A stretch of 64,000 bases of DNA from SXNM01 sp964586155 (GTDB lineage Bacteria > Myxococcota_A > UBA9042): the NCBI GenBank assembly GCA_964586155.1, contig CAZPHC010000002.1:186001-250000 (forward strand). The letters run 5' to 3'. The position numbers and the translations under genes were made by a program. The notes beneath the pieces are model-generated. The model searched no databases and was not told where the DNA came from. It saw only the letters and a list, made by a program, of their open reading frames with translations. Position 1 is the first letter of the stretch. Every line of letters starts with the position of its first letter. This document shows positions 34,636 through 45,601 of the stretch, piece by piece.

Positions 34636-35616
34636 ATGGCTGGTCCCGTCCTCAACGTCGCTGCCATCGTCGACCTCGGCTCGGCGTCTGCCAGCATGAT
34701 GGTCGTCGCGCCGGGCAAGCGTGGCCGCATCGACGTGCTGGCCCGGGCCAAAGCGCCGCTGCGCCTCGCTGCCGCGCTCGACGCCGACGATCACCTCTCG
34801 GACGCCGCGTTCGCCCTGACGGTCGAGGCCATGATCGGCTTCGCCGCGCTGGCCAGGGACCACGGCGTGGCGCGCATCCGCGCGGTGGCCACCGAGGCGC
34901 TGCGGCGAGCGCGCAACGGCGCCGCGCTCTGCAGCGCGGTGCGCGAGGCGTCGGGCATCGACCTCGAGGTCATCGACGGCGAGCGCGAGGCGCGATTGGT
35001 CTTCGCCGGCATGCGGCTCGAGGTCCGTCGCGGCGGCCTGTTCGGCATCGACATCGGCGGCGGATCGACCGAGCTCGTCTGGGGCGTCGGCGCGACGCCC
35101 GAGCGCATGATCAGCCTGCCCTTCGGCGCCATCGAGACGTCACGACGACTCGGCCTGGGGGCGGCGGCGCTGTCGTCCGCGGAGCTGCAGGACGCGCGCG
35201 AACGGCTCGATCGCTGGATCCTGCCGCAGGTCCAGGCCTTTGCGCCAGACCTCGACCTCGCGGGCCTCGCCGGCGCGGGCCGGGCGGTCGGCACCTCGGG
35301 CAGCGTCCAGCGTGTCGCTCGCCTGATCGCGGCCGGGCGCGGCCAGTTGCGCCGTTCGTTGGCGCACGTGCCGATCGAGGCCGATGCGCTCGCCGCGACG
35401 GTCGAGGCGCTCGCGTGCCGCGACCTGCAGCAGCGCGCGGCGTTGCCGGGGATGGACCTGGATCGCGTCGACTCGCTGCTGGCCGGCGCGCTGCTGTTGG
35501 AGCGGGTTGGCCTCGGACTCGGCATCGGCAGCTGGCGGGTCGGCCTCTCGGGGTTGCGGCTCGGGCTCTGCGCCGTCGCGCTCGGCATGGCGCCGGATTG
35601 GCGGCCGAGCGCCTGA
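34636..35616 (+). CDS. Ppx/GppA phosphatase-family protein
   Basis: 326 residues of the actin-like exopolyphosphatase/guanosine pentaphosphatase superfamily: DLGSASAS (13-20, where typical members have DxGSNSxR), VATEALRRA, IDGEREARLVFAG and DIGGGSTE (139-146). Only the two-lobed Ppx core is present; the extra C-terminal HD-type domains of E. coli Ppx are absent. Expected substrates are polyphosphate or pppGpp. The altered first phosphate loop (no Asn, no Arg) makes activity uncertain. ATG at 34636 follows GGAG. Not overlapping the next gene, which has its own promoter. Confidence 0.8.
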   Translation: MAGPVLNVAAIVDLGSASASMMVVAPGKRGRIDVLARAKAPLRLAAALDADDHLSDAAFALTVEAMIGFAALARDHGVARIRAVATEALRRARNGAALCSAVREASGIDLEVIDGEREARLVFAGMRLEVRRGGLFGIDIGGGSTELVWGVGATPERMISLPFGAIETSRRLGLGAAALSSAELQDARERLDRWILPQVQAFAPDLDLAGLAGAGRAVGTSGSVQRVARLIAAGRGQLRRSLAHVPIEADALAATVEALACRDLQQRAALPGMDLDRVDSLLAGALLLERVGLGLGIGSWRVGLSGLRLGLCAVALGMAPDWRPSA

Positions 35617-35630
35617 GGCGGCGTCGACAG

Positions 35631-35659
35631 TTGACACCCAGGGCGCACACCGCTACAGG
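35631..35659 (+). promoter_or_regulatory. Strong candidate promoter of the 35693 gene
   Basis: Perfect TTGACA (35631-35636), 17-base spacer, TACAGG (35654-35659), followed 34 bases later by an ATG with GGAGGAAAG. The best promoter/RBS combination in the window. Confidence 0.6.
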
Positions 35660-35692
35660 TCGGGCGAGGCAGCCCCCGCCGACGGAGGAAAG

Positions 35693-36163
35693 ATGGATCG
35701 CGCAATCGTCACCTGGGACCCGGATGTCGTGCCGCTCAACGAGGTCGGCAAGTCCAAGCACCCCGTGCTCGGCGAGTCGGGCTTCTACGCCATCGTCGCC
35801 GCCAGTCTCGACGCCGAGTCGGACTTGTGGAAGGAGCTGGAGCTGCTCTACGTCGGTGGCGCCCACGAAGGCAGCCTGCGTGCGGCCATCGCGGCGGAGG
35901 TACCGGCCCACGCCGAAGCCCAGGCCCGGGCCGAGCGCGACGGCAAGGTCGCGGTCGCCATGCTCGGCACCCTGACCGACGCCACGCTGCAGCGCCGGAC
36001 CAAGCGCTTCCTCGAGGACGTCGAGCATTGCCTGGTGCTCCGCAACGGCCCGGCGATCTCGCAGCTGGCGGCGGACTTCCAGGAGACGCGTCACCTCAGC
36101 GTCGTCAACCGGGGCGACTTCGCGCCGCTGAACTGGCGCTCGCTGATGCGCCCGAGCGCGTAG
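35693..36163 (+). CDS. Small protein with possible GIY-YIG-like domain
   Basis: 156 residues. GFYAIVAAS (about 30-38) and LLYVGGAHEGSLRAAI (about 51-66) recall the GIY and YIG strands with the following Arg-bearing helix of GIY-YIG nucleases, and DVEHCLVLRNGPA (about 110-122) recalls the conserved Glu helix. This is weak, eye-level resemblance. Possible DNA-binding or nuclease protein, else unknown. Strong promoter and GGAGG suggest high expression. It is followed 8 bases later by the Rsm22-like gene. Confidence 0.65.
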   Translation: MDRAIVTWDPDVVPLNEVGKSKHPVLGESGFYAIVAASLDAESDLWKELELLYVGGAHEGSLRAAIAAEVPAHAEAQARAERDGKVAVAMLGTLTDATLQRRTKRFLEDVEHCLVLRNGPAISQLAADFQETRHLSVVNRGDFAPLNWRSLMRPSA

Positions 36164-36170
36164 CGCAGCC

Positions 36171-37601
36171 ATGGTCGCTCGCGGCCCCCAGCGCTCACGC
36201 ACGCCGCAGCCACCTGCAGAACCCAGCGCGTGGGAGCCGCTCGATCGGCTCGGCGCGCTCGTGGAACGCTACGTCGAGACCCATTACACGCCGCCCAAGC
36301 GACGTGGGCGTCCGCCGGCCGTCGCCCACCGCGACGACCTGTTGCGGCTGTGGCAAGGGTTCACCGTCGAGCGCGGCGAGCGCGAACGCGGCTATCTCAG
36401 CGATCCCGGCACGCGCGCCGCGTACCTGCTGTATTACACGCCCACGACCGCGGCCACGGTGGCGGCGGCGCTGGCCCTTGGCGAGCGGCAGGGCTGGTCG
36501 CTGCGCAGCCCGACCGACGAGCAGCCCCTGCGGGTGCTCGACGTCGGCGCGGGCGGCCTGGGCGCGAGCATGGGATTGGCGCTGTACCTCGAGCGCAAGC
36601 AGGGCGCTCCGGTCGGTCCGGGCCTCGCCGTCCGGGCCATCGACGCCACGCCGCGGGTGCTCGCCGATGGCCAGGCGGTGCTCGAGGCGTTCGCGCCCGG
36701 TGTCGCGGTGCAGACCTCGAAGGCGGATCTGCGCGACGCGCTCGCGCTGGATCGGGCGGGCCTGCAGCGCTACGACGTGATCCTGGTCGCCAACGTGATC
36801 AACGAGCTTCCGCCCCTGCGGGGCGACGACGCGCCGCCCGGCCTGCGCCTGGTGCAGCGCCTGCTCGAGCGACACCTGGCTCCCGGCGGTGTGCTGGTCG
36901 TGATCGATCCGGCAACGCGGCCGGCGTCGCGGCGCTTGATCGACGTCCGCGAGCACCTCCGCCTCGCCGGCGCCCTGGCCCAGCCGGTCGGCCCTTGCTG
37001 CCACACCGGGCCATGCCCGCTGCAGAGCCCCAAGGATTGGTGCTTCTTCTCGATGCCTTGGCGTCGCCCGGACGTCGTCGTCGCCTGCGACGAGGCCACT
37101 GGACACGCCCGGCTCACGCTCGACGCCAGCTGGCTGCTGCTGCGCGGCGCCGCGGACGCCTCGCCGCCCGCCCACGCGTACCGCGTCATCGGTGGCCCGA
37201 TGCGTGCCGACGCCCTGGTGCGTCGCTACCTCTGCGGCGCCGAGGGCAGGGTGGTCGCCCTGGCCCACGAGCTCGGCGCTCCGGCCTGGATCGCGCGCGG
37301 CGGTCGCGGCGAGGCCATCGATCTGCCCGCAGATGCGGTCTCGTCGCAGGGGCGCGGCGGCGAGCGCGAGGTCCGCGTCGGCAAGCTGGCCATCGCGGCC
37401 GGCGCCGCGGGGACGCCAGGCGCTGCGCCACGTTCCAGCGCGTCGCCGCGGCCGGGCGGTGCGCCCTCGGGGCGCACGGGCACCAGCAACAACGGCGGCC
37501 GCACCGGCGGCGGCGGCAAGGGCTTCGGCAAGGGCGGCGGCAAGGGCGGCACCAAAGGCGGCACCAAGGGCCCCCCGTCGCGCGGAGGCGGCCGTGGCTG
37601 A
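36171..37601 (+). CDS. Rsm22-like ribosomal small-subunit methyltransferase-family protein
   Basis: 476 residues. SAM-binding motif LDVGAGGLGAS (about 123-133), AYLLYYTP and NVINELP fit the Rsm22 family. GPCCHTGPCPL...KDWCFF (Cys276, 277, 282, 291) matches the family's Cys motif, which in mitochondrial METTL17 is reported to hold an iron-sulfur cluster. The last 35 residues are almost only Gly, Lys, Thr and Arg (GGGKGFGKGGGKGGTK), an RNA-binding-type tail. It probably acts in small-subunit assembly. ATG close to the previous gene; the following flavoprotein starts 8 bases inside its 3' end. Confidence 0.8.
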   Translation: MVARGPQRSRTPQPPAEPSAWEPLDRLGALVERYVETHYTPPKRRGRPPAVAHRDDLLRLWQGFTVERGERERGYLSDPGTRAAYLLYYTPTTAATVAAALALGERQGWSLRSPTDEQPLRVLDVGAGGLGASMGLALYLERKQGAPVGPGLAVRAIDATPRVLADGQAVLEAFAPGVAVQTSKADLRDALALDRAGLQRYDVILVANVINELPPLRGDDAPPGLRLVQRLLERHLAPGGVLVVIDPATRPASRRLIDVREHLRLAGALAQPVGPCCHTGPCPLQSPKDWCFFSMPWRRPDVVVACDEATGHARLTLDASWLLLRGAADASPPAHAYRVIGGPMRADALVRRYLCGAEGRVVALAHELGAPAWIARGGRGEAIDLPADAVSSQGRGGEREVRVGKLAIAAGAAGTPGAAPRSSASPRPGGAPSGRTGTSNNGGRTGGGGKGFGKGGGKGGTKGGTKGPPSRGGGRG

Positions 37602-38216
37602 GCGACGCGATCGGCCGTTCGTCGCCGCCGACTTCGCTTGGCCCCTTGGCGACGAGCTCGCTGGAGATCGGGCCGTCACCTCGACCGGCACGCTGGCGGG
37701 CCGCCATGTCACGCTCGTCGTCTGTGGCGGCATCGCGGCCTATCGCTCGCCCGACGTCGTGCGCGCGCTGCGCCGCGAAGGCGCCACCGTCCGCGTGATG
37801 TGCACGCCGGCGGCGCTGGCCTTCGTCAGCCGCGTCGCGCTCGAATGGGCCGCCGCTGCGCCGCCCATCGTCGAACTCGACGGCGCGGCCGCGCACGTCG
37901 CGGATGCGCACGTCGACCTCTGGCTGGTGGCGCCCGCGACGGCGTCGACGCTGAACAAGCTCGCGGTCGGCATCGCCGACAACGCCGCGACCACCGCGCT
38001 CAGCTCGGCCGTCGGCAGGATGGAGCGTGGCCAGACGCGGATCGTCGTCGTGCCGACCATGCACGGCACGATGCTCAACAGCATCACGCGCCAGAGCCTC
38101 GCGACGCTGGCCAACCTCGGCGTCGAGGTCCTGCGGCCGCGGCTCGCCGACGGCAAGGCGCTGCTGCCCGAGACTGCCGACCTCGTCCAGGCCGTCGTGG
38201 ACCTGCTCGCGACGCC

Positions 38217-38220
<4 letters not shown>
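37594..38220 (+). CDS. Flavoprotein, phosphopantothenoylcysteine-decarboxylase-like
   Basis: 208 residues of the HFCD flavoprotein family (CoaC half of Dfp, Ubi-X-like relatives): VVCGGIAAYRSPDVVRALRREG at the N-terminus and LVAPATASTLNKLAVGIADN with the PATAN-type motif. It binds FMN. The catalytic His of the family is most likely in TMHGTML-type context. The CoaB synthetase half is missing, so this is a stand-alone decarboxylase or a relative with another substrate. GTG start, GGAGG upstream. Convergent with clpA; the TAG stops share CTAG. Confidence 0.75.
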
Positions 38221-40649
<2,429 letters not shown>

Positions 40650-40684
40650 CGCTGCTCTCCTCGATCCGGGGGCGCTCGTCGGTC

Positions 40685-41002
40685 TCAGGTCGGTTCGACC
40701 GTCAACTTCAGCGGCGCCCCGTGCGCCCTCGCGTAGTCCGTCACCTGCGCTGCCTTGGACTCGGCGATCTCGCGTGCATACGTGCCCGCGACGCCTTTGC
40801 CCTTCATGTGCACGGTCAACATGATGTGCCGTGCGTCGGTGTCGCTGTGATGGAAGAAGACCCGCAGGATCTCGATGACGAGCTCCTGGGTCGTGTAGTC
40901 GTCGTTGTGGACCACGACGTTGTACAGCGGCGGTCGCTTGACCCGCGGCCTCGTCGTGGTGAGGACTCCGTCCTCGCGCTCTTCGTCCGGCCTTTGCGCC
41001 AT
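40685..41002 (-). CDS. clpS: ATP-dependent Clp protease adaptor ClpS
   Basis: 105 residues: YNVVVHNDDYTTQE, then VFFHHSDTDARHIMLTVHMKG, the characteristic ClpS core that binds N-terminal bulky residues and delivers substrates to ClpA. The start at MAQRPDEE is preferred; a longer reading would add about 41 residues of unlikely sequence. First gene of clpSA. Confidence 0.95.
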   Translation of the reverse strand: MAQRPDEEREDGVLTTTRPRVKRPPLYNVVVHNDDYTTQELVIEILRVFFHHSDTDARHIMLTVHMKGKGVAGTYAREIAESKAAQVTDYARAHGAPLKLTVEPT

Positions 41003-41066
41003 GCCTGTGCCCCCGATTCCAACGACCGCGCCCGTCCGCAGACGGCAGCGGCGCGTCGCAGGCAGC

Positions 41067-41094
41067 ATGGTAGGTGGCGTTGGGCCGCTGGCAA
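41067..41094 (-). promoter_or_regulatory. Candidate promoter of clpSA
   Basis: Minus strand: TTGCCA (41094-41089), 16-base spacer, TACCAT (41072-41067), in the 134-base gap after hrpB. Confidence 0.45.
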
Positions 41095-41136
41095 GTGTGC
41101 TGACCGTAGCGCCGCGGAACCGCAACGGCGGCGGCT

Positions 41137-43926
41137 TCAGGCGCGTGGCGGCCGCGGACGACGCGCCAGCTCGGCGCTCGGCACCTCAGGCCAGGAGTGC
41201 TTGGGGTAGCGACCGCGCAGCTCCTTGCGCACCTCAAGCCAGCTGCCGCGCCAGAAGCCCGCGAGATCCGAGGTCACGGCGGCCGGACGGCCGTTGGGCG
41301 CCAGCAGCTCGACCCGGACCGCGACCCTGCCGCCGCCGACGCGGGGCGACGCGTCGAGACCGAAGGCGTCCTGCAGCCGCACCGAGAGCGTCGGCACCTC
41401 GCCGGGGCGATAGGCCAGGCGGCCGCTGAACCCCGACGGCAGCTGCAGCCGCGTCGGCGTCATCGACTCGAGCGCCTGGCGCTGCGGCCAGCTCAGGGTG
41501 TCCACCAGCGCCGCGGAGGCGTCGGCCCGTGCGAGCTCGGCGAAGCTGCGGCGGCCGCTGGCGAGCTGCGCCAGCACCAGCAGGCTGGCGTCGTCCGCGT
41601 CAGCGTCCGCGCCGGCGTCGGCCTCGCCACCTGGGCCATCGTGGGCCCGGGCGTCGTCGCTGGCGCCGCCGTGGGCGTCCACGCCGTGGCCGGCGGCGTC
41701 TTGGTCGCCCGCGACCCAATGGCCCAGGGCCGCGAACGTCGGCAGCTCGAGCTCGGGGGCCACCGCGGCGAGCCACCGGATGCGCAGCAGCGTCGCGAGC
41801 GCCTCGTCGCGCAGCGCCAGCGCGCGTTCGGGGGCCCGCAGCGCCCGACGCACCAGCAGCGCCGCGACGGCCTCGGGGTCGCCGTCTGGACCCGCTGGTC
41901 GCTCGGAGACGACGATCGCGCCGAAGGTGCGGGCCAGGGTCTGGCTCACCGCCAGGCGCTCGCCGTCCCAGCGCGTACGCAGGGCCTCGCGCGTCGGCAG
42001 CCAGGTCGGGTCGAGCGCGACCGCGACCGGGACGCGGGCCTCGGCCCGCTCGCCGCGCGCACCCGGCTCGACGACCACCGCGACCAGGAATTCCGCGCCC
42101 CGGACCACGGAAGTCGGCGCCAGCTGCGCCCCGCGTCCCGACGCGAGCAACAGGCGATCGCCGCCCACGGCTCGCCGGCGCGCGACGCGGTCCGGGAATC
42201 CGCGCAGCAACCAGGCCGCTGGCTGCCGGATCACGGCCGCACCACGCCCGTCACGCACGGCCTCGCTCAGGGCGTCCCGGGCGGCCTCGCCGGCGCGGCG
42301 CAGGGCGTCGCGGATCTCGACGACGCGGCGGCTGCCGGCCGGGTCCAGGCCCCAACGGCCCAGCGCCTCGGGCCGGAACTGGTTGCGCTCGGCGTCCGCG
42401 AGCGCCGTCAGCCGCAGCTCCAGGTCGCTCTCGCCGCCACCGACCGGCACCCGGCTGAAGATGTCGCGCTCGCTGGCCAGCGCGCAGATCGCCGCCGCCG
42501 TCGCGAGGTCGCCGGCGCGGATGCCCTCGATCAGCACCCGGGCCAGCCGCGGCACCAGCGGCAGCTCGGCCATGGCCCGCCCGATCGGCGTCAGGCCGTC
42601 GTCCTCGAGGGCGCCGAGCTCGCGCAGCAACGCCTCGGCGGCGTCGATGGCGCCCGCGGGTGGAGCCTCCAACCAGCCGAAGCGCTCGGGGCTGCTGCCC
42701 CAGGCCCGGACTTGCAGGGCGACCCGCGACAGCTCCGAGGTCGCGATCTCGGGCGGATCGTAGGCGTCCATCGCTGCGTGATCGCCGAGGGTCCACAGCC
42801 GGCGACAGAAGCCGGGGCGCTGGCGGCCGGCGCGCCCGGCGCGTTGGTCGGCGCTGGCGCGGCTGATGCGCCCGAGCTCGAGCCGCTCCAGCCCGAGCGC
42901 CGGGTCCAGCCGCGGACGCCGGGCCAGGCCGCTGTCGATGACGGCCGCGACGCCGTCGACGGTCAGCGAGGTCTCGGCGACGTTGGTGCTCAGCACGATC
43001 TTGCGGGTCGTGCTCGGCGCCAACGCGGCGTCCTGCGCCGCCACGGGCAGCGCACCGTGCAGCGGGCGGACGTCCCGGGGTCGACCGCTGGCGTCGGGCG
43101 ATTGCTGCAGCAACGCGCTGCAGGCCCGGATCTCCGCCATCCCCGGCAGGAACACCAGCACATGGCCAGGGCCGTGGGCGGCGCGATCCGCGGCCCGCTC
43201 CGGCGCATCCAGCCAGCGTTCGACCTCGACGACGGCGCTGAGCACGGACTGACCGATCGGTCGGTGGTCGTGGGCGGCGTCATGGCGGACGTCGACCGGG
43301 TAGCTCCGCGCTTGGACCGTGATCACCGGCGCCACAGCCAGCTTCGGCTGCGTGTCGCCTGGCATGGACGACGCCAGCAGCGCGGCGACCGCGCCCGCGT
43401 CGAGGGTTGCAGACATCGCGACCAGCCGCAGATCCGGGCGCAGCTCGCGGCGCGCCTCGACCAGCATCGCCAGCGTCAGGTCCATGTCCGCGCTGCGCTC
43501 GTGCAGCTCGTCGAGCACGACGGCGGCGACGCCTTCGAGGAAGGGGTCACGCTGCAGGCGGCGCAGCAGCAATCCCTCGGTGACCACCTCGATCCGCGTC
43601 GCTGGCGAGACGCGTCGCTCGAAGCGAATCGCGTAGCCGACTTCGCCGCCCAGGTGCCCGCCGCGCTCGGCGGCCATGCGGGCGGCGGTGGCGCGCGCCG
43701 CGAGTCGGCGCGGCTGCAGCACGATGACCGTGCCGTCGCGTGCTGCGCCCGGCAGCAGCCCGTCACGCAGCGCGTCGCGCAGCCAGGGCGGCACGCGCGT
43801 GGTCTTGCCCGCGCCAGGGGGCGCGACGAGCACGGCGACCCCGGGCCCCTGCAAGGCCGCCAGCAACGCGGGCCACGCATCGTCGACAGGCAGCGGCGAC
43901 AGGGCGCGCGGATGGGGGCTCGTCAT
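41137..43926 (-). CDS. hrpB: ATP-dependent helicase HrpB
   Basis: 929 residues of the DEAH/RHA helicase family, HrpB type: motif I PPGAGKTTRV, motif II LDELHERS (DELH variant), SATLD (III), STNVAETSLT (V), and QRAGRAGRQ (VI), followed by the HA2 region and an HrpB-specific C-terminal domain (about 560-929). An Asp/Ala/His-rich insert sits near 765-790. RNA substrate and role are unsettled even in E. coli. ATG at 43926; longer readings lack homology. Divergent from the zincin gene. Confidence 0.92.
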   Translation of the reverse strand: MTSPHPRALSPLPVDDAWPALLAALQGPGVAVLVAPPGAGKTTRVPPWLRDALRDGLLPGAARDGTVIVLQPRRLAARATAARMAAERGGHLGGEVGYAIRFERRVSPATRIEVVTEGLLLRRLQRDPFLEGVAAVVLDELHERSADMDLTLAMLVEARRELRPDLRLVAMSATLDAGAVAALLASSMPGDTQPKLAVAPVITVQARSYPVDVRHDAAHDHRPIGQSVLSAVVEVERWLDAPERAADRAAHGPGHVLVFLPGMAEIRACSALLQQSPDASGRPRDVRPLHGALPVAAQDAALAPSTTRKIVLSTNVAETSLTVDGVAAVIDSGLARRPRLDPALGLERLELGRISRASADQRAGRAGRQRPGFCRRLWTLGDHAAMDAYDPPEIATSELSRVALQVRAWGSSPERFGWLEAPPAGAIDAAEALLRELGALEDDGLTPIGRAMAELPLVPRLARVLIEGIRAGDLATAAAICALASERDIFSRVPVGGGESDLELRLTALADAERNQFRPEALGRWGLDPAGSRRVVEIRDALRRAGEAARDALSEAVRDGRGAAVIRQPAAWLLRGFPDRVARRRAVGGDRLLLASGRGAQLAPTSVVRGAEFLVAVVVEPGARGERAEARVPVAVALDPTWLPTREALRTRWDGERLAVSQTLARTFGAIVVSERPAGPDGDPEAVAALLVRRALRAPERALALRDEALATLLRIRWLAAVAPELELPTFAALGHWVAGDQDAAGHGVDAHGGASDDARAHDGPGGEADAGADADADDASLLVLAQLASGRRSFAELARADASAALVDTLSWPQRQALESMTPTRLQLPSGFSGRLAYRPGEVPTLSVRLQDAFGLDASPRVGGGRVAVRVELLAPNGRPAAVTSDLAGFWRGSWLEVRKELRGRYPKHSWPEVPSAELARRPRPPRA

Positions 43927-43959
43927 CGGGGCCTCGGCGGTGGTCGTGTCTGTGCTGCT

Positions 43960-43975
43960 CCCTGGGTTGCCAGGG
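43960..43975. repeat. 16-bp inverted repeat in a divergent intergenic region
   Basis: CCCTGG-GTTG-CCAGGG, perfect 6-bp arms, 33 bases before hrpB and 123 before the opposite gene. Possible operator or hairpin; could be chance. Confidence 0.3.
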
Positions 43976-44098
43976 CCACCGATTGCGCCGCACGCTACCC
44001 AGAGCGGCGCGCTCGCCGCAAGCCACGGCGGGGCGTCATCCGGGCGACGCAAGACCGCGGGCCGCGGCGGGCGGGCGCACGCGTCGAGGCAGGTCTGG

Positions 44099-45559
44099 AT
44101 GCAGCACGCCGATCGTCACATGCAACGTCCGTCGCGCCTTCGACAGCGCCTCGCTGTCGGCTTGGTCGTCGCGTTGGCCGGTATCGGCGGCGTCGAACTC
44201 GCTTGGGCCGGGCCGCCTCGCCCGCCCCCCGCGCCGACGGCTCCGGCGGCGGCTGCGGCCGGCGACGACGCCGCGACCCGCATCGCCCGTCGCCTGGCGG
44301 CGCAGATCGCCGCCTCGGTCGCCAGGGTGCGCGAGCTGCCGTGGCGCAAGCCCGTCGACATCGGAGTCCACGATCCCGAGAGCCTGCGCCAGGTCGCCGT
44401 CGCCGAGGTCGAGCGCGGCACGGGGCTCGAAGGCCTGCGCCGCATCGGGCGCGCTTGGGCCGCCCTCGGGCTGGTGCCAGAGAGCCCGACGCTCGACCAG
44501 AGCTGGCTCGCCTTGCTGCAGGCCCAAGTCGCGGGCTTCTACCTGCCGGGCAGCGGCGTGTTGCGAGTCTCGCGGGCGGTGGTGCCCGTGGGCGTCCAGC
44601 TGCCAAACCCATTCGCCGGGCTGTTCGGCTCGGCCGAAGATAAGCTGCGTTTCGTCATGGCGCACGAACTGGTCCACGCCCTGGGCGATCAACGCTGGGA
44701 CTTCGAGCGGTTCGCCCGCGACCGGCCGGGCGAGACGGATCTCGAGATGGCGATCGCCGCTGTGGTCGAGGGCGACGCGACGCTCGCCGGCCTCGCCTGG
44801 GCGATGCAGGACCGCGGCCAGGCCATGACCCCGATGATGCTGTTCGCGGCCGGCGAGAGCGTCGCCTGGCTGCTCAACAAGGCGATGGCGCTGGCGCGCC
44901 TGGGCCTGCTGCCCGACGGTGGCGGCCTCGACCGGGCCCCTCGCGCCCTGGCCGAGCGGCTCGTCTTCCCCTATGTCGGCGGCACCGCCCTCTGTGTCGC
45001 CGCAGGCCAGCGCCTGGCCGGCTGGCGCGGCGTTGACGCGCTCTACGGTCGTCCGCCGCTCTCGACCGAGCAGGTGCTGCATCCGGCCAAGATCTGGGAC
45101 CCCGCCGCGTTCGATCCGCCGATTCGGCTGGGATGGCCGTCGCCACCCGCGCTGCGCGCGCTCGGAGGCCGTCCTGTCGCCTCGGACGTGCTGGGCGAGC
45201 GCCTGGTCGCGGTGCTGCTCGCCCGCACGTTGGGCGACGACGCCGCCGCGCAGGCGGTAGAGGGCTGGGGTGGCGATCGGCTCGAGCTCTGGTGCGGGGC
45301 CTCGAACTGCGCCGCCGTCTGGGCCACGTTCTGGGATCGCGGTGCCGACGCCGCGCGAATGGCACGGCTGCTGCCGAAGGCGGTCGCCGCCGCAGCGCCG
45401 ACGCCCTGGAGCTGGCATCACGACGGCCGCTGGCTCGTCGGCGTGGCGAGCGCGGACCCCGGCGTGCAGCGGACGCTCGGCCCGTGGATCGTCGCCCACG
45501 CCAAGCGGCGGCCGTTGACGAGGCTGCCCGAGAACGCGCTTCGCCAGCGCAAGCGTTGA
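44099..45559 (+). CDS. Exported zincin-like metalloprotease-family protein
   Basis: 486 residues. Signal peptide-like N-terminus with an AWAG cleavage region near residue 38. MAHELVHALGDQRWD gives the HExxH zinc motif (HELVH), and EGDATLAG about 35 residues later supplies a plausible third Glu ligand, as in gluzincins. The rest has no recognised family. Probably a periplasmic protease or a non-catalytic relative. ATG 44099 (GAGG upstream) is preferred; an ATG at 44120 is possible. Convergent with the giant lipoprotein gene 42 bases away. Confidence 0.7.
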   Translation: MQHADRHMQRPSRLRQRLAVGLVVALAGIGGVELAWAGPPRPPPAPTAPAAAAAGDDAATRIARRLAAQIAASVARVRELPWRKPVDIGVHDPESLRQVAVAEVERGTGLEGLRRIGRAWAALGLVPESPTLDQSWLALLQAQVAGFYLPGSGVLRVSRAVVPVGVQLPNPFAGLFGSAEDKLRFVMAHELVHALGDQRWDFERFARDRPGETDLEMAIAAVVEGDATLAGLAWAMQDRGQAMTPMMLFAAGESVAWLLNKAMALARLGLLPDGGGLDRAPRALAERLVFPYVGGTALCVAAGQRLAGWRGVDALYGRPPLSTEQVLHPAKIWDPAAFDPPIRLGWPSPPALRALGGRPVASDVLGERLVAVLLARTLGDDAAAQAVEGWGGDRLELWCGASNCAAVWATFWDRGADAARMARLLPKAVAAAAPTPWSWHHDGRWLVGVASADPGVQRTLGPWIVAHAKRRPLTRLPENALRQRKR

Positions 45560-45601
45560 GGCGATCGTCGCGGCAACGACCGCGACCAGCGACCGTGGCG
45601 C

